From Dendrocalamus latiflorus (taxonomy: Eukaryota; Streptophyta; Magnoliopsida; Poales; Poaceae), in the NCBI GenBank assembly GCA_017311315.1, contig CM029610.1, positions 41,370,870 to 41,434,869 of the forward strand: a stretch of DNA of 64,000 bases, in the 5' to 3' direction. This document shows, in pieces, positions 45,939-56,878 of this stretch. Under the pieces are notes generated by a model that was given only the letters and a program-made list of their open reading frames with translations, did not search any database and was not told the DNA's origin. The position numbers and the translations under genes are program-made. Position 1 is the stretch's first letter, and each line of letters begins with the position of its first letter.

Positions 45939-46350
45939 GATCAATTTAAAGTACTGTGAATTAGGCCATTCATATCATTACTGTGTTCTTTCCTTTTGTC
46001 TCATGCACAAATGCACTTACAGGCCTACTATGATGTGGTATAAAGAGAAGTATTGCCAGACATGTCCACATTTGCCAGGCATGCAATTTTTCAGGTAAAC
46101 CAAGTTTATTCTGTTTCAGTGCGTTCAGATGAGTAATGAGCAATGACTGGATTTAAATTGCTCGACAGTGATTACAGATCGATTTAACTAATGTGAATTA
46201 GGACATACCAATCATTGCTTTCCTCCGGATTACCCTTTCTCTGATGAATTGCACAGCATGCATGCCTCTTATTTTAGCATAAAGGCACCTATGACACGCA
46301 GCTACGTTTTCAGGTAACCAAGTGTATTCTGGTTAAGTGCATTCTAGATT
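45939..46350. repeat. About 238-bp tandem duplication in non-coding DNA
   Basis: GATCAATTTAAAGTACTGTG at about 45939 recurs as GATCGATTTAACTAATGTG at 46177. Each is followed by AATTAGG, an ATCATTRC stretch, GCAC, a GCATGC-containing word and TTTTCAGGTAA(A)CCAAG, TATTCTG, AGTGC. Both copies end in CAG|GTAA, which reads as an acceptor or donor junction. The duplication is old (about 70 percent by eye). Confidence 0.65.
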
Positions 46351-47637
46351 GTCTGACAGCGGCTGCGGTTTACTTTACACAGTTTACAATGCGAAACAAC
46401 GTTTGATTCTAATTAATCTTTCACTTTTTTCTTCTTTTCGTGATGAATGGAATATGCAGCACTTAATCTTCTAGACCTCCTCCAATCTGTCACAGCATCG
46501 ATCGCTGCTAATTTGCCACAGAAAGCTAGCTAGCTAGCTAGCTAGGCATACCGGTTTCTTGATGTAAACTGACACTGACATACCTAAATCTCCTCATACC
46601 TCAAGACACTTTACGTGGCTGGTTACATTTACATGACTTAACCTCTCATGCTCTCACCTGAAACCAACGTGACGTGCTCCTATCATTGCATTTGCAAAGC
46701 CTGTCGCGCTCCGATTGCGCCCCACTAGCTACCACCCCGCGTCCCCCGCCTTTATCCACCATGCGTTCGCGCGCGCGGGGACGACGACGACGAAACGGAC
46801 GGTTGCAGGGAACTGCAGCGAGTCCGACGAAGAAGTGCAGTCCAGACGACGACGACGACGAGTTGCAGTAATGCTGAGCTGAGCCGTCGTGGTTTCAGCA
46901 GTGCGACTACTGTCTGGTAGCACTACGTCTTGCAGTCAGCTAAAAAGGCATGCATACTTCTGAACTCTGATGGGTACATCCAACTAAGTCGCGGCCCCTG
47001 TCCTATGGCCTTGATTTTTGGAGGGGTTCAGTGGCTGCCGTGCGTTTCAGAGTGAGAAAAGCCTTCTCCAGATAAGTAGTGAGTGATCCATGTATATGTG
47101 CTATGTTAGGTCTGCTTGCTGCTTTTCCTATGACGCCTGATTGCTTCCTCCTATGCTCAGAAAATGACATGCCTGTTTGTTGTTACTGAACAATTGACAT
47201 ATGAAGGATTCTGACGGTTAAAATGGATTCATGCATTGTGCAAATACAACTATAGCAGCACATAGCCTTATTTTTCCCACCACTTGTTTCAAATTCACTG
47301 TACTTGCCACCAATTCAACTTCCAGACCCTGTAAAAACAACTGAAGATAAATCAAAAAAGTTGACTTCCTGGCAGCAAATTCCTTGGTCTGAAATGTCCT
47401 GGGAAAAATGGAATCCAGTGTATCATGGCAATATTAAGGTTAGGTCTGTTCCCTGCTTTTCTTTATGCTGATAGACTTTTTCTATTATCAGGAAATGCCA
47501 GGCGGCACGCCCGCGCGCTCACGCACATACATACGTGTGTGTTTTGCAATAATTGCGGTTTAAGCAATACATTTAGTAAAATTCCAGAATTACATCTGAA
47601 CAAGTATATATATGATTCCAATTGAGATAAGAGTGAT
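46351..47637. other. Intergenic DNA with a GC-rich patch
   Basis: 46700-46880 is GC-rich with GACGACGACGACG repeats encoding a short Arg/Asp-rich frame with no family. The rest is AT-rich. The microsatellite-like AGCTAGCTAGCTAGCTAGC at 46527 is palindromic. Confidence 0.4.
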
Positions 47638-47640
47638 ATG

Positions 47641-48684
47641 GGGTGTGTTTGGTTGCTTTTGGGTAGTGGAATCGTATATCCTGGATGAGGGGAAGCTGGA
47701 TGAGGAGGGCCGTATTTTGAAAAAGAAGAGTGTTTGGTTCGATGTATCTGTGGATACAGGCTGAATGAGTCTGTGATTGGTAGGCTGTATATGAGGCTGT
47801 ATGAGCGGATACCGTAGGCTGAGAAGGTGTTTGGTTGGGTGTATAATGGGGTATAGTGACCCCCGAATGTGAGAGGTGGTGTGATTACCCCCTTCACATG
47901 TTTTTTTATTTTTTTTGCACAAACTAAGTTATTCCTAATAGTAATTTCTTTACAATATGAAAAGAATGATATTTTTATTAAACACACTTCTCTTCTCTCT
48001 ACTCTCTTTCTCCACTTTTCTTTCCTGTTTTTCTTTTATTTCCGCCTTTCTCCCGTTATCCCTTCCGCCGACGCCTCACTGCCTCCGCTTCTTCTCTCGT
48101 TTCCCCTGCTCTCTGCTCTCTCTCTCTCCCCTTCCGATTCTCCTCGCCCCGGTGCCGCCCTGGCCTCTCGCGCGGGTGGCGGCAGCGGAGGCACCGCGGG
48201 AGCGGCGGCGCGGGGAGAGCCGGCACTGCGGGAGCGGCGGCGACTCCAACCGCGGCTGCCGAGGCCGCCGGGCCCGGATCCGGCCGAGGGGGAACCCCCG
48301 CGTGTCGCCTCCACGAGCCGCCGCCGGGGCAACGGCCGGCGGCGCCTCGCCCGCGTCCGCCGCTTGCCGCCGGTGCCGCTGCGCCGCCGCCTCCCGAAGG
48401 ACTTCGCCGGATCCGGAGGAGGGAGGAGAGGGAGATTACCTGCTGCCTGATCCCAGCTCCACGCACGAGAGGTAACCCTAGCCCGCCCTTGCTCGACTCT
48501 CTCCGTCCTGGACCGCCAGCTACGGTCGAAATGGCGTTCACTGGGGGTCCCGGATGAGACCGTATGCTGGACGAGCCGATCCCGGATGCTACAGTACATT
48601 CATCCAACCAAACATCCGATTTTTTTTGCAAAATACGGTCCAGCTGGTATCAGGCCATCCATATTCAGGTAACCAAACACACCC
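47641..48684. mobile_element. PIF/Harbinger-type element, copy 2
   Basis: Same family as the element at 30323-32221: inverted termini GGGTGTGTTTGGTT at 47641 and ending at 48684, 1044 bases, flanked by ATG (47638-47640 and 48685-48687), a 3-base duplication that departs from the usual TWA. The left 240 bases are nearly the same as copy 1 (TTTTGGGTAGTGG, TATATCCTGGATGAGG, GTGTTTGGTTCGATGT). The interior is shorter and AT/pyrimidine-rich before a GC-rich block (48150-48440) that shares GATCCGGCCGAGGGGGAACC with copy 1. No transposase. Confidence 0.87.
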
Positions 48685-48687
48685 ATG

Positions 48688-48975
48688 AGCAACAGTAAAA
48701 AGTTAGAGAACAATTATCTAACCTCAAATCACCCAGAAAAAATTCATACCGAGAGGTGTTCAATTCAAAAATTAACAATTAGCTTAAAGCTCAAATTGTT
48801 ATTTGATTTATTTGCACTCAGATGTTGGGCTGCACTTGTAAAGGAACAATGCCTCCACGCCACTAAACAGTCTAAATTAATCAATGATTTTAGTGACAAT
48901 CAAAAGATATTTTGCTATTCACAAGTTCTATAACTTACCACATTAATAATTAATAGCTCATAATATATAAATAAT
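48688..48975. other. AT-rich spacer
   Basis: No gene or element boundary seen. The copia gag relic begins at its right end. Confidence 0.4.
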
Positions 48976-50152
48976 CAGGCAAGCATCCCGTCATGTGATT
49001 CGATGCTCTGTCGAGATACCATGAGGTCTCCTCATGATCTTCGTTGAGGAAGACTGATCTGGCGCGCTCCTCGTTGAGGAAGACCTGTCCACCGACGTGT
49101 TCTAGCTTGGCAGGCGCTTGTGCGATGTCCTCTTCCACCGCCGTTACTTAGGCCATCAGGAGAGACGGCCCAGATACGCCTCCTCCCTTTTCTTCTTGCG
49201 GCAATCGTGAGCCCAATGCCCCAATTTTCTGTACTACCTGCACTCGTCCCTCTTGGGGTTGTTAGGCCTGCCGCAAGAACGAGTCTTCTTCCCATTGCTG
49301 GAGGAATCTCGCCCACGCCCGCCACACGGCCTACCACGGCGCGCGGAAGAGTTGACGCTGCTGGACGTCAATTCGTCCTGATCGCATGCCTGTGCCCGTG
49401 CCCGCCACTCCGTGAGGAGCAAACGGGTTCCCTTGTCATCGGTGTCCTGGTTGGAGTAGCGCTGTTCCACCGCTCGAAGCCGACCCGTCACCTCCTCGAT
49501 CGAGAGGGCGCTGACGTCGAGGAGTGTCTCTATGGAAATGGCCACCTGGATGTAGCGATCCAGGACAACTTGCAGGAGTTTCTTGGCCACCTCTTCCTCC
49601 TAGATGGGATCGTCGAGCAGGTAGAGGTTGTTGACAAGCCTAAAGATCTTCATCGAGAAATCATCGATGGACCCACCGTCTTTGAAGAAGATGCCGTCGA
49701 ACTCCTTGCATAGTTGCTAGACGTTGGGTTCGCGTACGCGGTCGACGCCCATACGCATGGTCTTCACGGCCTCCTAGGCATCCTTCACCATGTGCTTGAC
49801 GGCGAGAGTTGATAGCATCTCGACCGGCACGATGCGGAGAATTGCTGACAACGCAAGCCGGTTGTCGCAATAGTTTGCGTCGTCGGTTTCGATGGCCTCC
49901 TAGAGACCTTGCGCCTGGAGGTTGACTCGCATGACCAGCACCTAGTTATTGTAGTTCATTCGTGTGAGCATGGGGTAGACAACGGAGCCTGAGGCCTCCT
50001 TGACGACGCGCTAGACGACGAGCGCGTGGCTACCGTCGTCACGGTGCCACGGTCGGCGCGAAGGAGATGAAGGCAAGCGTGGGCGGCCTTGCCACGGAGG
50101 AGTCATCGACTGCCTTCTTGGTGGAGCCCACGACAAAGACATGTCTTCCATA
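48976..50152 (-). pseudogene. Copia gag and start of protease, decayed
   Basis: Minus-strand translation has a Ty1/copia gag shape: YPMLTRMNYNN, LVMRVNLQAQGL, EEVTGRLRAVEQRYSNQDTD, then a basic Gly/Arg region, a damaged zinc knuckle ending KLGHWAHDCRKKK, and a protease start SWYLDRASNHMTG (family WYLDSGASNHMTG). Sequence ends there, so integrase and reverse transcriptase are deleted. Five in-frame TAG stops lie at about 49943, 49901, 49775, 49719 and 49601, all in CTAG context, mostly where relatives have Trp or Gln. The second Cys of the knuckle is Tyr. Confidence 0.85.
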
Positions 50153-50168
50153 TGATCAGCAAACACAG

Positions 50169-50180
50169 GCTCTGATACCA
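50169..50180 (-). other. Primer-binding site of the copia relic
   Basis: TGGTATCAGAGC on the minus strand is complementary to the 3' end of initiator methionine tRNA. It lies two bases inside the LTR end (..CGACA at 50183-50187), the normal plant copia arrangement. Confidence 0.85.
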
Positions 50181-50182
50181 CT

Positions 50183-51010
50183 TGTCGCAGCGGACACGCA
50201 CGCAGTCGAATGACCACGAAGCCGTTTACGACCACTCCTCGTCGCAGCAAATCGATAGTCGATTGCGACTTATAACCATGAGTACTCGTTACGACTACGA
50301 GCACTTGTTTACGACTTCCGACTTCTGATTTATGACTTACGACTTACGACTTCCGACTTATGACCACAAGTACTCAAACACTCAGGGATATGCACGCGAC
50401 ACTGAGGGGAAACACAAGTATTTTGTGCTGCTCAACTTCTGTAGCTTTTCTGAGGACTCTATTCACGAATTTAAGCAACAAACGAGTACAGACCATGGCC
50501 AACATGCCCCTCTATGCGCACGCCACGACCTACACGATCCGTGCCATCCCACGACCAGCCATGACGAACGACTGCTAACTGAAACCGACGAAAAAGAAGC
50601 AACCGTTCCCACGTGAACGCAGCACACGTCGAACGTCTGATACGCACGACCAGAGGCCATGCCTAACAACTGAAATCACTACCGACAGCTTGATCAAATA
50701 TCCTAACACTCAAAGCTGCCTAGAAGTCTCACGGCAAAGCATGTCGTTGAGGATGATGACCTAGAAAACCAATTGCTACTGCTGTACCGCAGTATACCAG
50801 CCTAGTTAACAGAGATACAATGCCTTCTCTACGAGTAGGAGCACACCCACATTGGAGCAAAGGTTCAGTGTTGCCGCACAAGAAATCTCACCACCGAGCA
50901 TCGGCAAGTGTACGGTCGAAGCCACCACAACACAGATTCATACTAAACCACAATCTCCACACCCGGCCAGCTCTCAAACAATAGCAACAGTGAGATCAAG
51001 AACTCAAACA
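50183..51010 (-). repeat. 5' LTR (at least part) of the copia relic
   Basis: On the plus strand the LTR begins TGTCGCAGCGG at 50183, directly outside the primer-binding site. It contains a short tandem of ACGACTTCCGACTTATGAC-like units (50300-50362). It is interrupted at 51010 by the full-length copia element and may continue after 61633. Its outer end was not identified. Confidence 0.6.
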
Positions 51011-51464
51011 TGTTAGATTGATCTCAGCCGATTAGCCCAACGGCTAATCGGGCCTTGATCCGCGCTCTGATCGGGGGCGCCCAGCCCAACCACTGGTTGA
51101 TGGGCCCCCGACGCGCTGCGTAATAAATAGAGGGTGGAGGCCGGCGGCTCGACCAACGAGGTTCGCCTAAGCCGCAATCCCCACCCAACAAAACCCTAGA
51201 CCGATCTAGAGGCTGCGCAGTAGGCGGCGGGAAGTTCCATCGCCGTCACCGTCACCGGATCTACGCCGCCGCCGACCTTCTCTTCCCCGACTGTCGCTGC
51301 CCGTGCGCAGACTTCATCGACGAACCAGCGATGGCCAACTCCTCCTCCACGCAATCGGACGGTCGGTACCCCTAACCCTAATCCTCTCTCCCTCTTGGTA
51401 TCTCTCTCTAATCCGAACAAGAAACCCCTAGATCTACCCCTAGGAGATCCTAATCGGCCTAACA
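51011..51464 (+). repeat. 5' LTR of the copia element
   Basis: 454 bases, TGTTAGATTG to CGGCCTAACA. A TATA-like AATAAATAGAGGG at about 51121 sits where the U3/R promoter is expected. It contains the palindrome AGCCGATTAGCCCAACGGCT. Compared with the 3' LTR I count about 13 substitutions, one 6-base difference (a GTCACC unit) and one single-base difference. Confidence 0.95.
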
Positions 51465-51465
51465 A

Positions 51466-51479
51466 TGGTATCAGAGCCC
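51466..51479 (+). other. Primer-binding site of the copia element
   Basis: TGGTATCAGAGCCC, complementary to initiator tRNA-Met, begins one base after the LTR. Confidence 0.95.
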
Positions 51480-52058
51480 TAACTAGGCGTAGATCTAGAC
51501 GGAAAAGAACGACGACCGCCGTCGGTTGACCGGCGTGCGGAAAAGAAAAGCACAGAGGATCCCTCCCCTAACCCTAGAAAACGGCAAAAGAAAAGAGAGG
51601 GGAATGGACTCGATCCGTCCGGATCAAAACCCTAACCCTAGATCTGAAAAGGCCGGGACTTACCTGGCTGTCGTCGCTGGCGTGCGGGAGACCGGCCGAG
51701 CTGTGGGCTCGCCAGCGCTCCACGTGCGGGCCGCCGCCGACTGCGCGGGACCAGATCCGAGCGCGCCTGGACCGCATGCAAAGGGGCGTCGACACGGAGC
51801 CGCTCGACGGCGGCGCGCTCCCTCTCAAGGGAGCGCGCACGCCGGCGAGAGGGCCTGCGTTGGCGCCGATCTTCTCCTTCTCCGGCGGCGTGGACGAAGT
51901 CGCCGCCGCCGCTTGGTTTCGCTCGGTGCGAGGCTGAGAGAGGGGAGAGGGTTCAAATGAAGCTAGGGTTTCGGGGGCGTCCGCCGCGTGCGTGTTTTGA
52001 TCCGCCGATTTCGCCGCCGCACCGTCGGATGGCGCTGGACGGCTGAGATCGCGCCGTG

Positions 52059-55000
52059 TAGGGGTGGGCGTTCGGTTTGTACGGTTTTTTTAGTTCGGTT
52101 TTTACGGTTTGGGAAAAGTTCAGTTTCTGAAAAATGGCAGCCGAAAATGTCTAAAAAATATAATAAACCGAGCCGACTAAGCCGAATTACTTTGGTACGG
52201 TTTTTTCGGTTTTCGGTTTGAACCGAGAGACTGTGAGTCTGTGACCACTTGTTTGAAATGCATGCTAGCAAGCAAGCTGCAGCAAATTGTAAAATTTAAA
52301 ATCCAGCCAAATGTATAAAGCTTATATATAACTAGATAATAGATGCCACAATCCACCAAAAATTTAGAGTACGGGATAATAATACTATACTGATTACTGA
52401 AGTACTGAAGTTCCTAAACCACACATTAAGTCATTAACCATGTCACCAACAACCAATGCCCAACAAGAACATCATACTGCAATACGTCTGCAGCAGACCA
52501 GTAGCAATGTTATAGCAAACACTTGGCCAAAATCAGCTGCCCAATTGATATAAATTCAGCATATCAGCAATTCAGCATGCAGCAGCTAACATCCAAATCT
52601 GAAAACCAGAGAAATTAATCAAGATTAGAAAATACTATATTCAGTTCCTAATCCTACTAAAACAAAATCTCTGATACATACACGATTTTTAGGGATTAGG
52701 GGGATTAGCCTTGGACACAGAAGCCTTGGACTTGGAAGTAGAACCATCTTTTTATGCAAGAACGTCTGAAACATGATCCATAAGCAAGCAGTAGTTAGTC
52801 AATGTGAAGCAAGAAAGAAAGAACATTTATCTTTATTTTGTTACCTTCTTCAATTTGGGCCAACTTTTCAGGGTCCTCTTCTATGCAAATAGGAGGGGAG
52901 CCTGCCAACCAATCTTGTGTACAAATGAGGCGTTCAACCATAGATGGTGTGAGTGAACTCCTAAAGTCATCAAGGACACGACCACCTGCGCTAAAGGCTG
53001 ACTCAGAGGCGACTGTTGATATAGGAATTGCTAACACATCACGGGCTAAGCGAGATAATATTGGAAATCTAGCAGAATTGAACTTCCACCACTTAAGAAT
53101 ATCAAATCCCTTGTGATCTTCTTCATTCTCTTCTGCAAGGTACTTTTCAGCTTCAGTTTTACAAGTGCCAATTGCACCACTAGTCCTTTTCATCTTCTCA
53201 GCAATTATAGTTTTAATCAACAATCTGCCCCCTTCTGTAGGTTGTTCAGCAACAACAGATTGAGGTTCCTTGTCATTAGGACCATACAGTTTTTTGTATT
53301 CATTGAACAAAGCATGGAAGCATGTATTCACTGAATCCCAAAGTTTATCTCCTGATTTGTCATCAAACATCACTGAAATGCCCACCTTTACATAGTTAGA
53401 CAACTTATACCTTGGATCAAGAGCAACACCAATAAAAATAAGCATGTTCATGTTTTCAGGATTCCCCCAATACTTGCAGTACTTTTTTAGCATCCTATCG
53501 CCCATATCCTTCTTGATTTTATCATCGCTGTTGCACCATTCCCGGATAGAAAGCAAAAGTTCTGCAATCTCATGAAAAAATATGTTGGATGTAACATGTT
53601 GTGTGGCAGAAACATGGAGTGTGACCTCATAAAAATGTTTTAGGAACTCAGCCATCTTCTTTGCATTAACCCAATCTTCTGGTTCAATAAGTCCAGGACC
53701 TTTCTCACCACCTAATTCAAGTCCATAATATGGGTCCTCCTCTTCATACCTAGAAAAAACCTTTTCATAATTTATTGCGGCATGTAGCATAAGGTAAGTC
53801 GAGTTCCATCTAGTGCATACATCTAATTTCAAGAAAGCTTTGTTGTCCACCTTTGCTAGTTCTGCACATTTCTTGAACTTGTCCAATCTAGATGTGGAAT
53901 TCTTAATGTACTTGACAGCAGCACGGATACGAGTAATGGAAATACCAACTTCTTTGAGACCATCAGTTACTATCAAGTTTATAATATGTGCAGCACATCT
54001 CATATGAAGATACCTGCCTTCAACAATGCTACATTCTGAGCTATTCAAGGCCTTCCTCATGTAATTAATAGCACCATCATTAGCACTAGCATTATCAACT
54101 GTTATTGTGAAAACTTTGTCTAGACCCCATTGAACCAAGCATTGTTCCAAGGATTTCCCAATATCATCCCCTTTGTGGCCCTTCACTAAGAAAAAACCAA
54201 TTATTTTCTTATGCAACTTCCAATCACCATCAACAAAATGAGCTGTGACACACATGTAATTTTGTTGTGTGTTGGAGGTCCAAGTATCAGTTGTGAGGCA
54301 AACTCTTTCACAGTTTTTAAAAAATCCTTTCAGCTTCTCTTTTTGAACCTCACAACGAGCAACAACAATCCTAGTTGTTGTTCTTCTTGAGGGCATAGTG
54401 AAACGTGGGCAAGCTTTGGTCATAAATTTTCTAAATCCTTGACGTTCACAAAATGCAAAAGGAAGCTCATCCTCTATTATCATTTCAGCAAAGGCATTTT
54501 TAAGGTCCTCAAGATCAAACTTCCAAGTGGAAATTGTACCATGACTACCATCCCCCTTAATTGGTTGTACTTGCAGAGTACCTTGACTAGAGTCTGTATT
54601 CCTATTAGGATTTTTCTTGCAAACTTTTAGATGATTTAGCAAGGAGGACGTACCATTTCTTTTTGTATCACATAAGAGCTCACGGCTGTAGAACTTGCAC
54701 TTTGCCCTTTTCAACTCATCTCCAATTTTAATCTTTATGTAGCTCTCCCAAACATCTGATCTTGATGCATATGCTTTCCTTTTCTTAGTTTCCTTCTCCT
54801 TCTGCTCTCCCTCCTCCTTCCCCTGATCTTCCTCCACCTTATCCTGATGCTGCTTGGCTGTATTAGCTTCTTGTGAACTCACAATCACAGGTTCCTGAAC
54901 TTCTCCAGTACCATTGTTTTCTTCTACATCCATCTACAAAATTGTTTAAGTGACTCGGTAACTATTAGATGAATGGAAAACTGAAGAGAGAATAACAGAG

Positions 55001-55956
55001 TGATTAGCTAGAACGTACCACCACCTGATGTCCCGATGCCGTCCGCCGGGACTGCCGCTAGACCGCTACCACCGGACGCCTGCTAGGTTGCTGCTGCTCG
55101 GCTGCTGCCTACGTTGCAAACAAGAATTGAAATGCTACACAAGGATTGATAAATCTTGATTATTTAAAGCATTTTCGGAGAAAATTTGTTCCATCTGACC
55201 ATTCTTTTAGCCAAAAAAAAGAAAAGGTGGCAAAAAAGGAATTTGTGCAAAGCCCTTCTCGTTGAAACTCAATTTGATCTTAGCTTGTGGTACCCAAAGT
55301 TTTGGAATTTTTATTCCCAGCAAGTGAATGGGGATTACTTGATTAGATTGTCTATGAAAGTCAAGAACTTGCTACTCGGGAGAAAAACCCAAGAACGCAA
55401 GAAATGGAGCAGCGCTTGAATCAGGGGCAAAGAATCGAATCACTCCCTGTGTACAGGCTATGTGGCGAACAAATCAAGAACTTACCATGGGGCAAACAAA
55501 TCAAGAACTTCAAAATTTGTGCGGAGACTAGACTAGAAAAACCCACCTCCAATCTCCTCGGGTACAGGCTCTCGGCACTCGGGAGGAAGTTCGTCACTTC
55601 GATCGTGTGAGCGCTGGAGATGAGGAGTCGATGAATTAGCGACTTAATTAGCGCCATCGGCATCGCGACTGCTGATCTTCCGCCTTGGGTTGGGATTTGG
55701 GAATCGGGAATCGGGATGGCCTTCCGCGGTTCCGCCTCTGCTCGCCCTTGGCTCTCCATCTCCGGAGCTCTATAGTCTCGGTTTCTACGGTTTCCTCGGT
55801 TTCTGGCACTTGGAAACCGAGCCGATGCCCGAACACCGATCTACGCAAAAAACAAAACCGAGGAGACAACCGAACACCGAAAAAACCGGTAATCCGGTTC
55901 GGTTCGGCTCGGCTCGATTCGGTGGTCGGTTTTCGGGGAATTTGTGCCCACCCCTA
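52059..55956 (-). mobile_element. Autonomous-type hAT transposon in the copia leader
   Basis: Inverted termini TAGGGGTGGGC at 52059 and the inverse GCCCACCCCTA ending at 55956 are flanked by a perfect 8-base duplication GCGCCGTG (52051-52058 and 55957-55964). Both subterminal regions repeat TTCGGTT/CGGTTT-type words (52069-52130 and 55885-55935), the probable transposase-binding sites. The transposase runs on the minus strand. Size (3898 bases) and content match complete hAT elements. It inserted after the copia element, since it splits the copia leader. Confidence 0.96.
52795..54933 (-). CDS. hAT transposase with BED-type finger, unbroken ORF
   Basis: 712 residues. N-terminal acidic/Lys-rich tail, BED zinc finger (about 58-106), RNase H-like catalytic fold split by a helical insertion, and the C-terminal hAT dimerisation domain (about 595-680). 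Candidate catalytic acids are D216 (LTTDTWTS), D280 (ITVDNASAND) and E644 (STVASESAFS). Also visible: CTRWNSTYLML and LDPRYKL. The protein would bind the element ends and cut and paste it. Odd: the finger, normally C-x2-C..H..C, reads C79-K-F-Y82..H101..C105, so one zinc ligand is Tyr (codon TAC at 54688-54690). The end may be spliced at GAAG|GTAAC near 52841, changing the last residues. RICESLEEPER-type domesticated proteins look similar, but termini and duplication show this is a transposon gene. Confidence 0.92.
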   Translation of the reverse strand: MDVEENNGTGEVQEPVIVSSQEANTAKQHQDKVEEDQGKEEGEQKEKETKKRKAYASRSDVWESYIKIKIGDELKRAKCKFYSRELLCDTKRNGTSSLLNHLKVCKKNPNRNTDSSQGTLQVQPIKGDGSHGTISTWKFDLEDLKNAFAEMIIEDELPFAFCERQGFRKFMTKACPRFTMPSRRTTTRIVVARCEVQKEKLKGFFKNCERVCLTTDTWTSNTQQNYMCVTAHFVDGDWKLHKKIIGFFLVKGHKGDDIGKSLEQCLVQWGLDKVFTITVDNASANDGAINYMRKALNSSECSIVEGRYLHMRCAAHIINLIVTDGLKEVGISITRIRAAVKYIKNSTSRLDKFKKCAELAKVDNKAFLKLDVCTRWNSTYLMLHAAINYEKVFSRYEEEDPYYGLELGGEKGPGLIEPEDWVNAKKMAEFLKHFYEVTLHVSATQHVTSNIFFHEIAELLLSIREWCNSDDKIKKDMGDRMLKKYCKYWGNPENMNMLIFIGVALDPRYKLSNYVKVGISVMFDDKSGDKLWDSVNTCFHALFNEYKKLYGPNDKEPQSVVAEQPTEGGRLLIKTIIAEKMKRTSGAIGTCKTEAEKYLAEENEEDHKGFDILKWWKFNSARFPILSRLARDVLAIPISTVASESAFSAGGRVLDDFRSSLTPSMVERLICTQDWLAGSPPICIEEDPEKLAQIEEGNKIKINVLSFLLHID

Positions 55957-55964
55957 GCGCCGTG

Positions 55965-56878
55965 GACCCTCGGGCTTCTTTTGGCCCAGGCGGGCAATAG
56001 CTTTCGCGGCCCAGGCCCAGGTTGCGGCCGCGCGCGCTCGGCCGTGAGGAACGGGAGTCGTCGGATGTGAATCCGACGGTGATGGATCGCGCCGACGCGG
56101 AGCGGGCCGCCGAAGGCCGCGGCTGCACGGGTTTGCAGCCGTTGGATGCGAATCCGACGGCTGAGACCGCATGGGCCGCGCGTGCGGCGCTGGCTGAGCA
56201 GGCCGCCGTGGGCCGCGGCCGCGCAGGAGCAGGCCGAAATGGCATTTTGCACAGTAAACCCCGAAAAATGAATTTTATTGTTTTTCAGAAGCAATTTTGA
56301 GTGAATTTGAATGCAATTTGAATCAAATCTCTGTAAATTTTTTCACCAACGTGTTATTTTTCCAGAGATTAGATGAGTATAGTAATAATGCTTCTGAGAA
56401 TGAATTATTTTTGAATAATTTCATGTTTCCGCTGCAAAAGTTAATGTTGATTACTCTTTCAATTAAATTCAAACCAACGGGAGAATTTAATTTTTTGAGA
56501 ATTGTTGTGAATTATGGTATTGTTATTTTCTGACCAACGTTGATAATAACAGTATTATAATTTTAATTGATGATTTTATGCATTATTTCTATTTCTGCCC
56601 AACGGTGATGTAGATTTAATGTATAGATAAAATTGTATGTCGTATTTTGACTAACGTTGGAAATAAGGCATATAATTTTGCTGTTAACAGTATTATAATT
56701 TTAATTGATGTTTTTTATGCATTATTTCTATTTCTGCCCAACGGTGATGTAGATTTAATGTGTAAACAACTGTATGTTTTAATTTTAATCATCGTTGAAA
56801 CCAAGGCATGCAGTTGTTGTTATTATGTTTAAATGTTCTCACTGTATATGAATTGTGTTTTCAGGAGGATACTCTTTG
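55965..56878 (+). other. Copia leader between the hAT insertion and gag
   Basis: A GC-rich part (55965-56240) holds a near-duplicate of GATGYGAATCCGACGG (56066 and about 56146). The AT-rich remainder contains the tandem duplication at 56548-56785. An acceptor-like TTGTGTTTTCAG|GAGG near 56862 sits just before the gag ATG, suggesting a spliced leader. Confidence 0.5.
56548..56785. repeat. Tandem duplication in the copia leader
   Basis: AACAGTATTATAATTTTAAT starts at 56548 and again at 56696 (period 148), each followed by TTATGCATTATTTC and GCCCAACGGTGATGTAG. Related words (CAACG, CTAACGTTGG) recur from 56347 onwards. Confidence 0.8.

Noticed and set aside
52795..54933. Domesticated RICESLEEPER-like host gene
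   Set aside because: The ORF lies between matching terminal repeats with a perfect 8-bp target duplication inside a young copia element, which marks it as a mobile transposon gene.
55421..56294. Open frames near the right end of the hAT element and the copia leader
   Set aside because: They cross the element boundary and the target duplication, so they cannot be ancestral genes.
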